DNA of 64,000 nt from Paenalcaligenes sp050487225 (GCF_050487225.1 NZ_JBKQGY010000001.1:558001-622000), one strand, 5' to 3'. Shown: positions 1-9,426, counted from the first letter of the stretch. A program made the numbers and translations. The notes: generated from the sequence alone by a model not told the origin.

Positions 1-126
1 TCAGTGGGTAATGCCGCACATGGTGTCTTGGCTTGGTTGTTGCTGGCCTTGATTGTCGGTCATGTAGGCGCTGCCATCTCGCATAAAGCCATCAAGCGTG
101 ATCAGGTATGGAGCCGTATGGTGTAA
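1..126 (+). CDS. Cytochrome b561 family protein, C-terminal end (partial)
   Basis: Only the last 41 codons are present; the gene begins before the window. The frame reads a hydrophobic helix followed by LIVGHVGAAISHKAIKRDQVW and a short basic tail. This is how bacterial di-haem cytochrome b561 proteins end: the histidine of the GHVGAA segment would be a haem ligand in the last membrane helix, with the cytoplasmic tail after it. Such proteins pass electrons between quinol and periplasmic acceptors. Family assignment rests on this short tail alone, so other b-type cytochromes remain possible. Confidence 0.6.
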   Translation, partial: SVGNAAHGVLAWLLLALIVGHVGAAISHKAIKRDQVWSRMV

Positions 127-258
127 GCACCTACGCAGTGGGGGAGTATAGAACGCTAGTCATCATTTGATTGCAGAGGTGTTTGCTGAAGATTTACACT
201 TGCATGCGTTACGAAACTAAATAGTTTGACGATGATTGGTCAACAGAGTGGGAATGGC

Positions 259-858
259 ATGAAAGTAAAAGCAGTAAACAGTTCTGTAATCGCATTATCC
301 GCCGCCGTATGTTTGTCGATGGCGGGGGCTACGGCTCATGCCAATGGGCATTCGCTTCTGCTAGACGGTGGAGAAGAGGCATTAATCAGTACTATAGATA
401 GCTTCCACGTTAAAGTGTCGGAGCAAGTTGCAGATGGGTGTTTGTCTAATACTGCTGCCTTGAAAGACACCATGGAAGCCGAGCTTAAACAAAATGGTTT
501 CCAAATTGCTGACAGAGTAGGCTCAAGAGCAAAAGGGCTGCTTGTTAGCGCAATTGGGTATCAACTGACACCAGCTTCTCTGTGTGCAGTAAGTGTGACG
601 GTAGCCATTGAGCTTCCACTGGTAGTGCCTGTACCGTATGCTGACAGCACTCCTTCTGGGGATACTACTCTGATTGTATATAAATACGATGTGCGACAAG
701 AGCTGTTAACAGGCCCTAAGAGCGATATGCAAAAACGCGTTGAAGGTGCGATGCAAGCAGCAGCAAACACGGTAGTCGCCGATATATCACACGCTAGAAG
801 CAGTATTTTCACGAAATTCCCCGAGATTAAGCAGGAATTTGAGAACCAATCCCGATAA
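259..858 (+). CDS. Exported hypothetical protein with signal peptide
   Basis: A 199-residue protein of no family I recognise. The N-terminus is a clear Sec signal peptide: basic MKVK, a hydrophobic stretch, and a likely signal peptidase site after ATAHA (about residue 28). The mature part is mixed alpha/beta with two or three cysteines and a central hydrophobic ELPLVVPVPYAD segment, so it is probably periplasmic or outer-membrane associated. An upstream in-frame TTG at 226 would give 11 extra residues and bury the signal peptide, so the ATG at 259 is preferred. It is transcribed alone and followed by an intrinsic terminator. Confidence 0.6.
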   Translation: MKVKAVNSSVIALSAAVCLSMAGATAHANGHSLLLDGGEEALISTIDSFHVKVSEQVADGCLSNTAALKDTMEAELKQNGFQIADRVGSRAKGLLVSAIGYQLTPASLCAVSVTVAIELPLVVPVPYADSTPSGDTTLIVYKYDVRQELLTGPKSDMQKRVEGAMQAAANTVVADISHARSSIFTKFPEIKQEFENQSR

Positions 859-884
859 CACGGTTTGTTCTCAGCTCGTTAGTA

Positions 885-907
885 AACCGCCTTAGGGCGG
901 TTTTTTG
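885..907 (+). terminator. Intrinsic terminator after the exported hypothetical gene
   Basis: Stem AACCGCC / GGCGGTT around a short TTAG loop, followed directly by a run of six T. It lies 27 bases after the stop codon at 858. Confidence 0.85.
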
Positions 908-1035
908 TTGAACGCGGTAAGCCTCAACCGCTTCAACGCATGAGCAGTCGGTGAAAGGTGCATCGTTACAGTGCTATTTTGGTGATATGCTCGGAATCCA
1001 ACGACTCTGCCTAGCGATAACCAAAGGTTCATATT

Positions 1036-1665
1036 ATGGAACACCTACAGCAGCTTTTGATGGTTTACATGGCCTATGTGATTGCAACAGCAAGTCCAGG
1101 GCCCAGTAATATGGCCATCATGGGAATGGCGATGAGCCAAGGCCGAGGCTCTGCCTTGCTGTTGGCGTTCGGTGTAATCACTGGTAGTTTGTTTTGGGCT
1201 GTGATGGCGGCTACAGGGATTTCAGCAATACTTGCTACCTATGCTAATGCACTATTCGTCATCAAAATAGCGGGTGGTCTGTACCTGCTGTATTTGGCTT
1301 ACAAAGCAGCCAAGTCTGCACTCAGCGCCAAAATACCTTCCTCAGTAGTGGCCCGCTTACCTGCCCATAAGTGGCAAATTTATAGGCGTGGTCTTTTGCT
1401 GCATCTGACCAATCCCAAAGCGGTCTTGGCATGGATAGCAATTATGTCTCTAGGACTTAGACCGGACTCTTCCACTACTACGTTGCTGGCAATAGTCTTT
1501 GGTTGCGTGATGTTAAGTGTTGTGGTGTTTGGAGGGTATGCCATTGTGTTTTCTACAGCACCTATGATCCGTTCGTATTTAAAAGCACGCCGCTGGATTG
1601 AGGGTGTGCTGGCGATAGCATTTGGTTATGCTGGTATACGGCTGTTGTTATCTAAAGCTATATAA
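1036..1665 (+). CDS. LysE/RhtB family amino-acid exporter
   Basis: A 209-residue inner-membrane protein with about six hydrophobic segments. The N-terminal ATASPGPSNMAIMGMAMSQG matches the conserved PGP-N signature of the LysE/RhtB translocator family, and the LLHLTNPKAVLAW segment near residue 127 is the second family hallmark (L-NPK). These carriers export amino acids or related metabolites using the proton gradient. The length is normal for the family. Substrate cannot be read from the sequence. It ends only 8 bases before the next gene's ATG, so the two may be co-transcribed. Confidence 0.88.
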   Translation: MEHLQQLLMVYMAYVIATASPGPSNMAIMGMAMSQGRGSALLLAFGVITGSLFWAVMAATGISAILATYANALFVIKIAGGLYLLYLAYKAAKSALSAKIPSSVVARLPAHKWQIYRRGLLLHLTNPKAVLAWIAIMSLGLRPDSSTTTLLAIVFGCVMLSVVVFGGYAIVFSTAPMIRSYLKARRWIEGVLAIAFGYAGIRLLLSKAI

Positions 1666-1673
1666 TTGCCAGC

Positions 1674-2096
1674 ATGTTTTTCCTTCCACGTATCTCGCAA
1701 AACCTAAGTTGGGCCATACAACGCTCGTTGCTGTGGCTGCTTTTGCTTGCGATAGTGATACGGGGGTTGGTGCCTGCAGGCTATATGCCCGATGCGGCGG
1801 CTGCCCAGAATGGGCAGTTGGCGCTGACGTTTTGTACGGCTGATGGCGCAGTAAGTACACTGCGTTTTGCCCCAGAGTCGGGTCATGATGACTCGTCTTC
1901 GGCTAGTGGCGATATGGACTGTGTCTTTGGTGTGTTGTCGCTGCAAGCGACGATGACGCCACCAGAAGGCATAGAACAGCCTAGGCCAGTACTACGACAA
2001 TCACCGTTATTGATACGTACCGATCAGGTACATGTCCCCAGTTTTGTTACTCAGGGCCCACCGCTAGGCCCTAGAGCCCCGCCTGTTGTGAGCTAA
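1674..2096 (+). CDS. DUF2946-like membrane-anchored protein
   Basis: A 140-residue protein with one N-terminal membrane helix, then RGLVPAGYMPD and a TFCTADGA segment. This arrangement (helix, R-x-L-x-P-x-G-Y-M-P, then a short cysteine motif) is typical of DUF2946 proteins, which often sit next to TonB-dependent receptors or copper genes in Proteobacteria. Here the next gene is a TonB-dependent receptor, which supports the call. The histidine, aspartate and cysteine residues in the middle (SGHDDSS, MDCVFG) could bind metal, but that is inference. Confidence 0.6.
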   Translation: MFFLPRISQNLSWAIQRSLLWLLLLAIVIRGLVPAGYMPDAAAAQNGQLALTFCTADGAVSTLRFAPESGHDDSSSASGDMDCVFGVLSLQATMTPPEGIEQPRPVLRQSPLLIRTDQVHVPSFVTQGPPLGPRAPPVVS

Positions 2097-2321
2097 CGCT
2101 GCGCATTTCGCCCAGCCTACGTTTTCATGCATGCAGGCGCTGTTGATCAGCGTTGATGCACTACTAATACGAATGAAAGCGTAGCGTTTAGTCGTGATGT
2201 ATCCATGTTTATGCTTGGGTTGCTGCATCTTGTAGGGCAGGCAGCCTGCGTAGACGTGGTTATGTCTTGTGTTTCACATTGGAGAACACCCGCAGCGGTG
2301 TATCCAGTCGTTGGCTACAAC

Positions 2322-4535
2322 ATGCAAAAATATATTCATCAGATTGGCACGGCAGCGGTGCTGGCTTCGTGCCCTGTAGCAGTTGCTTATGCGACTACTT
2401 CAGACCCTATCCCTCGCGTTGATGAACGCGTACAAACATCCACATTAACCCCCATTCAGGTGCGTGGCTTACAGACAAGTGTCGTCAATGGGCCGGTGAA
2501 CTTTGAAGCGGTAACGTCTACGGCTAGCCGTTTAGGGCTCAAAATTAGCGAAACGCCTGCCACGGTAACGGTCATTGATCGAGCAACCATTGAACAGCGT
2601 GCCGCAGACAATACACAGGAAATGCTAAGGGGCGTGCCAGGCATGAGTGCCTCGTCTCCTCCCGGTGCGATCAATGTTAGCTATAGAGGCTTTACCTCGG
2701 GCCAAGTGGCCGTTTTGTATAACGGCATTAATCTTCAAGACACGGGCCAAGCAACGCGCCCCGTAGACAGTTGGATCTATGACAGAGTAGAGGTCATAGG
2801 TGGGCCATCAGGCTTTCTATCTGGGGCAGGTGCGGTAGGCGGCACGATTAATTACATCAGTAAGTTGGCGCAGCGGGACGAGTTTTACGATGCTCAAGTA
2901 CGTATAGGGTCTAACGATTTACGTAGTGTAGGCATAGGGCTTAATAGACAACTTAGTGGGCAGGATGGTGGCCCCGCGCATTATGTGCGTATTGATGCAT
3001 TGCATAGAGATGGTGATGGTTGGGTGGAGCGTAACTCGTCACGTACCAATCAAATGGCACTATCGCTACTGTCTGACTTCACACCTAGCTTGTCGCATAC
3101 CTTGGCTTACGAGTATCAGACAGAAGTAGAGCGCAGCCCCTATTTTGGTACCCCGGTGTTGAACCCCAAAGAAGGCGAGCTCAAAATTGACTCAAAGACG
3201 CTTAAGAAAAACTACAACAGTAGAGATGCTCGTTATGAGCAGCGCGTGCAGTGGCTGCGATCTATTGTGGACTACAAGATTGCTGACAGTTGGCAATTTA
3301 AAAATACGGCGTACTGGTATGACACACGGCGTGATTTCCGTAACGTAGAAAACTATAACTACACGGCTGATAACAGCGCAGTGATGCGTAGTGGCCCCTA
3401 TCTACAGCGCCACGATCATAGACTGTACGGCAATAGAATGGAACTGACTCATCAGGGGAATATTGCAGGTCTGAGCAGTGATTGGGCATTTGCACTAGAT
3501 ACCAACGTGAGTTATCGCACTAACTCGCCTTATGGTGGAACGTATCTGAGTGTGGTGGACCCGTACGATTTCGAGGTAGAGGATTTTTTCGACATCCCCG
3601 GGATGGTTGATAACCTCCAAAAAGACAGGCGTACCCGATTGCGTACCTTGGCCGTGTCTGCAGAAAACCGCACCGAACTCTCTAGCACGTTGCAGCTCAT
3701 CACAGCCTTACGTTATGAACGTTTAAAGCTGGATTTGACGAATTACCGTACCCCTAGTGCCACAAACCCAGCCCACTTTGGGCGCAATTACTCGGCTACG
3801 ACGGGAAGGCTAGGTCTGGTGTGGGATCCTGCTCCAGGGGTGAATCTGTACGCGCAGTATGCAACATCGGCCGATGCACCGGCAGGCAGCTTAGTTAGCA
3901 GCAGCTATGCCAACCTGAACAATAACGACAAACTCAGTACGGGTAGGCAGTTTGAAGTAGGTGGACGATTTAACTTTTGGGACGATAAATTAACGGTTGG
4001 TGTAGCGGCGTATGACATACAACGCAAAAACGTGGCAACGCCTGATCCCCAAGATCCTCGTACTACCGTACAAGCGGGTAAACAGTCGGCGCGAGGTGTA
4101 GAGCTATCTGTGGGCCTACAGCCCATCCATACCGTGAGACTGCATGCGAATCTGGCTTATGTGGATGCCGAGTACAAAAGCTTTTCTCAAAAGATAGGCA
4201 ATGACACAGTTTCTATGGCGGGCAAGAGACCTGTCAACGTGCCTAATCTAGTGGCCAATCTATGGGTGGATTATGATTTCCTCCCGCAATGGACAGCCAG
4301 TGCAGCGGTGCGACATGTTAGTAGGATGTACGGCGATGTCGCAAACACTTATTACGTACCTGCTTACACCTTATTAGACCTAGGCGTGTCGTATAAGTTG
4401 AGCTCTAACCTGACATTATCAGGGCGCGTGCGTAATGTAACTAATGAGACTTATGCGGTAGGCACCAACAGTATTTCCTACTATTACGCTGGTGCTCCTC
4501 GTACGTACGAGTTGACACTACGTGCGGCATTCTAG
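2322..4535 (+). CDS. TonB-dependent siderophore receptor
   Basis: An outer-membrane 22-strand barrel receptor of about 737 residues that imports a ferric siderophore with energy from TonB/ExbBD. After a signal peptide ending near AVAYA there is a candidate TonB box (TPIQVRGL). A plug domain follows, with ETPATVTVIDR and the usual LRGVPGM motif. The long beta-barrel ends in the terminal phenylalanine (LRAAF) needed for outer-membrane insertion. An upstream in-frame ATG at 2205 would add 39 residues before the signal peptide, so the start at 2322 is preferred. No strong ribosome site is visible at either. The ligand is unknown. The PepSY protein immediately downstream is the usual partner. Confidence 0.9.
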   Translation: MQKYIHQIGTAAVLASCPVAVAYATTSDPIPRVDERVQTSTLTPIQVRGLQTSVVNGPVNFEAVTSTASRLGLKISETPATVTVIDRATIEQRAADNTQEMLRGVPGMSASSPPGAINVSYRGFTSGQVAVLYNGINLQDTGQATRPVDSWIYDRVEVIGGPSGFLSGAGAVGGTINYISKLAQRDEFYDAQVRIGSNDLRSVGIGLNRQLSGQDGGPAHYVRIDALHRDGDGWVERNSSRTNQMALSLLSDFTPSLSHTLAYEYQTEVERSPYFGTPVLNPKEGELKIDSKTLKKNYNSRDARYEQRVQWLRSIVDYKIADSWQFKNTAYWYDTRRDFRNVENYNYTADNSAVMRSGPYLQRHDHRLYGNRMELTHQGNIAGLSSDWAFALDTNVSYRTNSPYGGTYLSVVDPYDFEVEDFFDIPGMVDNLQKDRRTRLRTLAVSAENRTELSSTLQLITALRYERLKLDLTNYRTPSATNPAHFGRNYSATTGRLGLVWDPAPGVNLYAQYATSADAPAGSLVSSSYANLNNNDKLSTGRQFEVGGRFNFWDDKLTVGVAAYDIQRKNVATPDPQDPRTTVQAGKQSARGVELSVGLQPIHTVRLHANLAYVDAEYKSFSQKIGNDTVSMAGKRPVNVPNLVANLWVDYDFLPQWTASAAVRHVSRMYGDVANTYYVPAYTLLDLGVSYKLSSNLTLSGRVRNVTNETYAVGTNSISYYYAGAPRTYELTLRAAF

Positions 4536-4548
4536 GTAGGGGGCGAGA

Positions 4549-6081
4549 ATGCTACTGCTACGTAATCCCAAAAGTTTTGTGTATTGGTTACATCGGTGGA
4601 GCGGGGTGGCAGTGGCCATCCTCATGGTGCTTTGGTTTTTTAGCGGCATTGTGATGCTGTTTGTGGGGTATCCCAAGCTCTACCCGTGGGAGCATATAGC
4701 GCGGGTAGGGCCTTTGCAGCAAGCATCCTGTTGTGTGCCCTTGCAAACAGCGTTAGAGGCCGTGCCGTCTGCCGATGGCGTGGTGAACAGTGTACGTGTG
4801 GTGGCGGTAGGAGGAAAGCCGCAATACCACATCGTACAAGGGCGCAACGTTCACGCCGTAGATGCTCAAACAGGTGTGCTCTTAGCCCCTATCACTGCGC
4901 AAAACGCTGTAGATTCAGTCACGCATTATTTACAGGGTAGTGCAACCTACGAGGGCTTGGTTGAGGCTGATATGTGGACACGCTCAGGTGTGCTGCAACC
5001 ACACAGGCCGTTACATAAAGTGCGAGCAAACGACGAGGCGGATACGATTGTCTACGTCTCATCACGCACAGGGGAAGTGGTGTTGCTTGCAGACGCACAC
5101 ACGCGTAACTGGAACTACGTAGGGGCATGGCTACATTGGTTATATATGTTTAGAGGGCCCACACCAGACCCCATATGGCATTGGTTAATCGTAGTGCTGT
5201 CAGCGGTGGCTGTAGTTAGCACTATAGCGGGTACAGTAGTAGGGATATGGCGCTGGCGTTTTCGTAAACCTTACCGTTCAGGGGCGAGAACGCCGTACCC
5301 ATCCAGAGCCATGCGGTGGCACCATATTTCGGGTTTGTTGTTTTGCGCTATAACGTTAGCGTGGATACTTAGTGGGTTGCTCTCTATGAACCCGTTTGGT
5401 GTGTTTTCACCTAACCAAATAGCCAATAAAGCCGCCTATCAAGGTAAAGCCTTGAGTGCAACCTGGTTTGATAAATCCGCCAATGATTTCATAGCTGCCA
5501 TGCCGGCAGGTAGTCTGCGAGAAATACAGTGGACACTGATAGATGGCTATCCGTATCTGGTTGGGCGCAACGCAGATAACCAAACCGCAGTGATGCCTGC
5601 CGTAGGAGATGGGCCAACTACTATCCTGCAGCACATGGACGAGCATCAATTGGTGGCGGCGGCTAAACATTTATTTGATTTCCCCATCGAGTCTGTTCAG
5701 CGCCTAGAGCAGTACGACACCTACTACTACACCAGAGCGCCACAAGCCATGCGTGGCGCACGAGAAAAACCACTCCCCATTTTGCGTATTCAGTTTGCGG
5801 ATCCAGATAACAACTGGGTGCACATAGACCCTCGCACAGGCGAGATAGAAAGCATTATGGACAACCACCAGCGATCAGAAAGGTGGTGGTTTGAGCTGTT
5901 GCATAGCTGGGATCTACCGGCAATGCTGCGGGCGGAAACACTGCGTAATGTGGTGCTGATTCTGCTGAGTGTGGGTGGGCTATTAGGTAGTGCAACGGGT
6001 GTGGTGATTGGGTACAGGCGTATACGTACTACGGTGATAGCGAAAAGGACTGCGAGGGCTAGGAGGAGGAAGCAGCTGTAA
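4549..6081 (+). CDS. PepSY-associated membrane protein, iron-siderophore partner
   Basis: A 510-residue inner-membrane protein of the PepSY_TM family. It opens with a helix preceded by HRWSGVAVAILMVLWFFSG. It has two soluble PepSY-like repeats separated by further helix pairs (near 215-240 and 262-285) and closes with a helix near residue 475 before a very basic tail. Members next to siderophore receptors are thought to be ferric-siderophore reductases or iron-release factors using bound haem; histidines at the helix edges (YWLHRWSG, MRWHHISG, FELLHSWD) fit that role. A good ribosome site (AGGGGGCGAG) lies 13 bases after the receptor stop, so the two form an operon. Confidence 0.85.
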   Translation: MLLLRNPKSFVYWLHRWSGVAVAILMVLWFFSGIVMLFVGYPKLYPWEHIARVGPLQQASCCVPLQTALEAVPSADGVVNSVRVVAVGGKPQYHIVQGRNVHAVDAQTGVLLAPITAQNAVDSVTHYLQGSATYEGLVEADMWTRSGVLQPHRPLHKVRANDEADTIVYVSSRTGEVVLLADAHTRNWNYVGAWLHWLYMFRGPTPDPIWHWLIVVLSAVAVVSTIAGTVVGIWRWRFRKPYRSGARTPYPSRAMRWHHISGLLFCAITLAWILSGLLSMNPFGVFSPNQIANKAAYQGKALSATWFDKSANDFIAAMPAGSLREIQWTLIDGYPYLVGRNADNQTAVMPAVGDGPTTILQHMDEHQLVAAAKHLFDFPIESVQRLEQYDTYYYTRAPQAMRGAREKPLPILRIQFADPDNNWVHIDPRTGEIESIMDNHQRSERWWFELLHSWDLPAMLRAETLRNVVLILLSVGGLLGSATGVVIGYRRIRTTVIAKRTARARRRKQL

Positions 6082-6214
6082 AGTGCGTGCAGATCTTGGT
6101 TACTGTGCTATCAGACATAGAAAAGGACGTAATGCAGCAAAAGCTATAAGTCCTTTGCTATGATGCGCAGTGACACAGGTAGGCAGTAGTGAGCAGTTCT
6201 ACAAATAGGGGCTA

Positions 6215-7204
6215 TCAATACCGACGTAGCGCGTAAAAATAGCAGACCAAGAAGCAGCGAAAAGTTAACCAAAAGGCACTGATTTCTGAACGTTCTTTCA
6301 AGATTATCGAGGGTAGGCCTAAAGCTATAAATTTTTTTGCCAGTTCTTTTCTTATCTTGTGAGCTGTTAATTTTTTTCTTATCAGAGCAAAGAAATGGCC
6401 ACACTCACGGTTGGCCTGCAAAAGTAGTGATTTACGAAGTTTTATATCATCGGTCTCTAGAGATTTTTTGGCCAATGCCCGAATTATTTCTATATAACTA
6501 TTTGCTCTTCTATAGATTGATTGTACTGATGTGGAACCAGTAATAGAGCTTTGGTTTTGTCTATATCCGTAAAAAGGCTCTTGAACAAAACCTATTTTTG
6601 AGACTTGTAATGCCAAGTTTGTAGTCCATAGAATGTCTTCATGAACCATTCCTTCAATAAATTGAAGATTTTTGCTTAGAATAACATCTCGTTTAATGAG
6701 CTGTAGCCAGGCAAAGTGAGGCCATTCTTTTAGCTCTACTGAGCGGATAATCCATTGCTTCCCGTCAAGGGTATCTCCCCAAGGTTGTTTTGTGAGCAGT
6801 GGGTTTCTTACACTCTCTTCTGGATTGTTGGTGAATCTAAACCCGTTGCCGATAATTACATCCACCTCCTGTTCTTTTGCTTGGGCTAGCAGTCTCTGTA
6901 GTGAGTCTGGTGTTATCCAGTCGTCAGAGTCTATAAAGCAAATCCATGTGCCTACTGCATGTTTGATGCCTGTGTTGCGGGCGCTAGATAGGCCACCATT
7001 TTCTTTATTAATTATTCTGAATCTAGAATCAGCATGGCAGGCTTCTACTACTATGGCCTCGCTTGAGTCCGTAGAGCCATCATTCACAAAAATAAACTCA
7101 AAATTTGGATTGGTTTGCTTAGTTAATGAGTTGATTAAGTCCGGAAGGTATTTTTCTACATTGTAGACGGGTATAACTACACTAATTTCAACGTTTTTGA
7201 TCAT
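6215..7204 (-). CDS. Family 2 glycosyltransferase
   Basis: A 329-residue GT-A fold enzyme transferring a sugar from a nucleotide donor, probably in surface polysaccharide or lipopolysaccharide synthesis. Visible motifs are the N-terminal ISVVIPVYNVEKYL, FVNDGSTDSS, the GGLSSARNTGI loop and the CFIDSDDW metal-binding DxD motif near residue 93. The ATG at 7204 is preceded by AGGAAAAG; the frame stays open a further 62 codons upstream, but those show no family similarity. The gene is visibly AT-rich, stands alone and sits between chromosomal iron genes and an integrase remnant, so it may have come with an earlier mobile element. Confidence 0.88.
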   Translation of the reverse strand: MIKNVEISVVIPVYNVEKYLPDLINSLTKQTNPNFEFIFVNDGSTDSSEAIVVEACHADSRFRIINKENGGLSSARNTGIKHAVGTWICFIDSDDWITPDSLQRLLAQAKEQEVDVIIGNGFRFTNNPEESVRNPLLTKQPWGDTLDGKQWIIRSVELKEWPHFAWLQLIKRDVILSKNLQFIEGMVHEDILWTTNLALQVSKIGFVQEPFYGYRQNQSSITGSTSVQSIYRRANSYIEIIRALAKKSLETDDIKLRKSLLLQANRECGHFFALIRKKLTAHKIRKELAKKFIALGLPSIILKERSEISAFWLTFRCFLVCYFYALRRY

Positions 7205-7493
7205 GGCTTTTCCTAGAGTGCAGGGATAGTAACACATGCAATCCAGATGCTTCCTAGGGGGGCTTTTTCTGAAAAAACTCTTGCTCAAAATGAGGGAGTT
7301 TGAGGCAACTATCCATTGTCTCCATGCAAAGAGACTTGCTGCGCATAGTAGTAACGTGGTCGTATGTGCAGCATCAGAAATCAACAACAAGTGTTGGAGT
7401 TGGTTCCTCGTGAGTATAGAACTCAGGCGGTCTATTCACGTGATCGATAACGGCACAGCAATGCGTAGGAGGAGGAAGGATTCTGCGTGTCGC

Positions 7494-7673
7494 AAGGCTA
7501 GGGCAGCAGATGTGCCAGAGGAAGATCGTAGGGTTTTGCTTGGTCATACTAATGGCAGCGTGACATCGCATTACTCAGGTGCCGAGCTTGGAAAACTCGT
7601 TGAGTATGCAAATAGGATCATTGCTAACTATCAACAGACCCCCGTGTGGACCCTTTTGAAAAGAAGAGCATGA
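7494..7673 (+). pseudogene. Tyrosine integrase remnant (C-terminal 60 residues only)
   Basis: The reading frame ending at 7673 carries the last part of a phage-type tyrosine recombinase: VLLGHTNGSVTSHYSGAELG, holding the second conserved histidine (LGH) and the catalytic tyrosine (SHYS). The catalytic arginine, the HxxR box and the whole N-terminal half are missing. The upstream part of the same open frame (from 7236) has no integrase similarity. It ends 97 bases before the left attachment repeat, outside the present ICE. It therefore looks like the scar of an older element that used the same tRNA-Pro gene. Confidence 0.75.
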
Positions 7674-7769
7674 TGTTAGTTGTCACGCAAAAGTCACGCA
7701 CGGTAAATATAAAAGGAAAAGGGTTTATAGTCCGGTGAACTGTAAACCCTTGATTTTCCTAGAGTATTC

Positions 7770-7815
7770 TTGGTCGGAACGGAAGGATTTGAACCTTCGA
7801 CCCCTTGCACCCCAT
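7770..7815. repeat. attL: 46-bp copy of the tRNA-Pro 3' end
   Basis: A perfect 46-base direct repeat of positions 47709-47754, starting TTGGTCGGAACGG and ending GCACCCCAT. It corresponds to the 3' part of tRNA-Pro from the anticodon loop to the encoded CCA. Beyond 7815 the sequence departs from the tRNA. It marks the left boundary of the ICE. Confidence 0.93.
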
Positions 7816-7825
7816 CAAAGTGATG

Positions 7826-9295
7826 CTATTTATTGTCTTTCTTTGCCTCTAAAAACTCCCATAACTCTTTAATACTAAAATTCTTAGGTAAGTTAATCGT
7901 AGGGGGGCTTTCCGTGTGATTAGCGTCAAGTGTTGTTGATGCGTTATACGCTATAGCATCTATGGCTTTTTCGATGAGTGCTTTCTGTAAATCCTCAGCA
8001 CCATCCTGAAGACCACGGAGTTGTTGTTTATAGCTTTCGTACGATGAGGATAGTGCTTCCTTATGTGCATACTCTTGCTGGAGCCTTTCATATTGGCTAC
8101 GTCTGGTCGCCGAGAAAATGGCTAACCAAATGGCAGGTAGGATGAAAGGGGCACGAGTTAAAAGTGAGCGAAGCATTTCTTCCCACGATCGCGGCTGTAT
8201 GAACTCAATGCTGGGAGGCCAAGCACTGGCGCTATCTGTTACTAGGGCAAGGCCAGTAAGAAGTACAAAACCTAAGGAGTAATAGAAGGCTCTGGTGTAT
8301 TTTCTAATTGGTTCGTTAAATGTCTCTTTAAGTGTTTTGTATGCCGAGGCAAGTCCAGCACTTGTTGCACCAGGCAGAAGAGCTTCAATAGTGTCGAACA
8401 TTGTCTCATGACGTGCCTTCTGATCTTTTTCGTACTCTTCAAGTTGCACAAGTCGAGTGTCTAATTCATGTTTGAGACCTTCCTGGCCAGCTGTACTGTC
8501 TGGTGAACCATAGATGCTTAGATAAAACTCTCGAAGCTTGTCGTGAACAGTAGCAGATGTTGCTGACATTGCGCTCATAGACTCATGTAGGCTTTTGATT
8601 TTCTCTTGGAAGTCTGATATTTCCTTAGCAGTGGAATCAGGAGCAGTCAATAAAGATTTATGTAGTTCTAGTACTTGAGTATGCGATTCTTTTACTTCAG
8701 AAATCATATCCTCAAAGTATTTCTTAGCGGGGTCATTGCCACCTATCCCAGAAAATACGTAAGCATCAAACTCTTTAACGCGAACTTCGATTTGCTCAAT
8801 GTTCTGCTGTTGTTCCTGTGCTTTTGTGGCAGCTAACTGAAGACTTTCTTGCGTTTCTAGAGCTTTTTTCTGGAAAGATTCTATGTTGCTGGAAACTTGT
8901 GTAGAGAAAGCTTGTATAGCTTTTCCATAGGCATCGAGTGCTTGCTCAGGAACAACCATATAGGGGCGAACATAGGTTAATAAATTATCAGCATGAGTAT
9001 TGGCCTGCGTTAAGTGCGAGATTTTTTTATTCGTAATATATGCCTTAGCTTGAGCCAAACAGTTGGCTGCTTGCTCTTTACTTTGATCTAGGACGGATGG
9101 AGGAGTGAGCTCTGGATCACAATTTCTCAATACTTCATCGATAAAAGCTAGCACTTTTTTTAGCCTTGCTAGCTCTTCTACCGTAGTCGTGACGGTTTTA
9201 TCATCAGCTTCTAACACTACTAGTTGTTCCATAAGCTCTTTCCATACCGGCTGGAATGGGTGCTCATTGAATTTATTAATCCATCTGCTGCTCAT
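7826..9295 (-). CDS. Coiled-coil membrane protein of unknown function at the ICE left end
   Basis: A 489-residue protein of no family I can name. Residues about 60-310 are rich in Q, E, K and A and predicted to be long helices or coiled coil. Two hydrophobic segments follow near residues 340-360 (FYYSLGFVLLTGLALV) and 385-405 (APFILPAIWLAIF), then a cytoplasmic helical tail. The start has a strong GGGGGAGG ribosome site. It is transcribed toward attL and its stop codon lies only 11 bases from the repeat, the usual place for ICE cargo. A long soluble coiled coil plus a paired membrane anchor is seen in some phage-defence and stress proteins, but nothing in the sequence proves such a role. Confidence 0.7.
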   Translation of the reverse strand: MSSRWINKFNEHPFQPVWKELMEQLVVLEADDKTVTTTVEELARLKKVLAFIDEVLRNCDPELTPPSVLDQSKEQAANCLAQAKAYITNKKISHLTQANTHADNLLTYVRPYMVVPEQALDAYGKAIQAFSTQVSSNIESFQKKALETQESLQLAATKAQEQQQNIEQIEVRVKEFDAYVFSGIGGNDPAKKYFEDMISEVKESHTQVLELHKSLLTAPDSTAKEISDFQEKIKSLHESMSAMSATSATVHDKLREFYLSIYGSPDSTAGQEGLKHELDTRLVQLEEYEKDQKARHETMFDTIEALLPGATSAGLASAYKTLKETFNEPIRKYTRAFYYSLGFVLLTGLALVTDSASAWPPSIEFIQPRSWEEMLRSLLTRAPFILPAIWLAIFSATRRSQYERLQQEYAHKEALSSSYESYKQQLRGLQDGAEDLQKALIEKAIDAIAYNASTTLDANHTESPPTINLPKNFSIKELWEFLEAKKDNK

Positions 9296-9426
9296 TTACC
9301 TCCCCCTTTTTTTCCTGATTAAAGATGGCCTAATCTTAGCAGAGAGAGCTTATATCATCATAGTCAAGGATAGGTCTGGTTTTAGGAGCTACCGAAGCAT
9401 AGGGTGTCTTATTAATATGGTGTTTA

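Noticed and set aside
7236..7493. Upstream part of the integrase-remnant frame as a full gene
   Set aside because: The first 85 residues show no integrase similarity and overlap the glycosyltransferase promoter region on the other strand.
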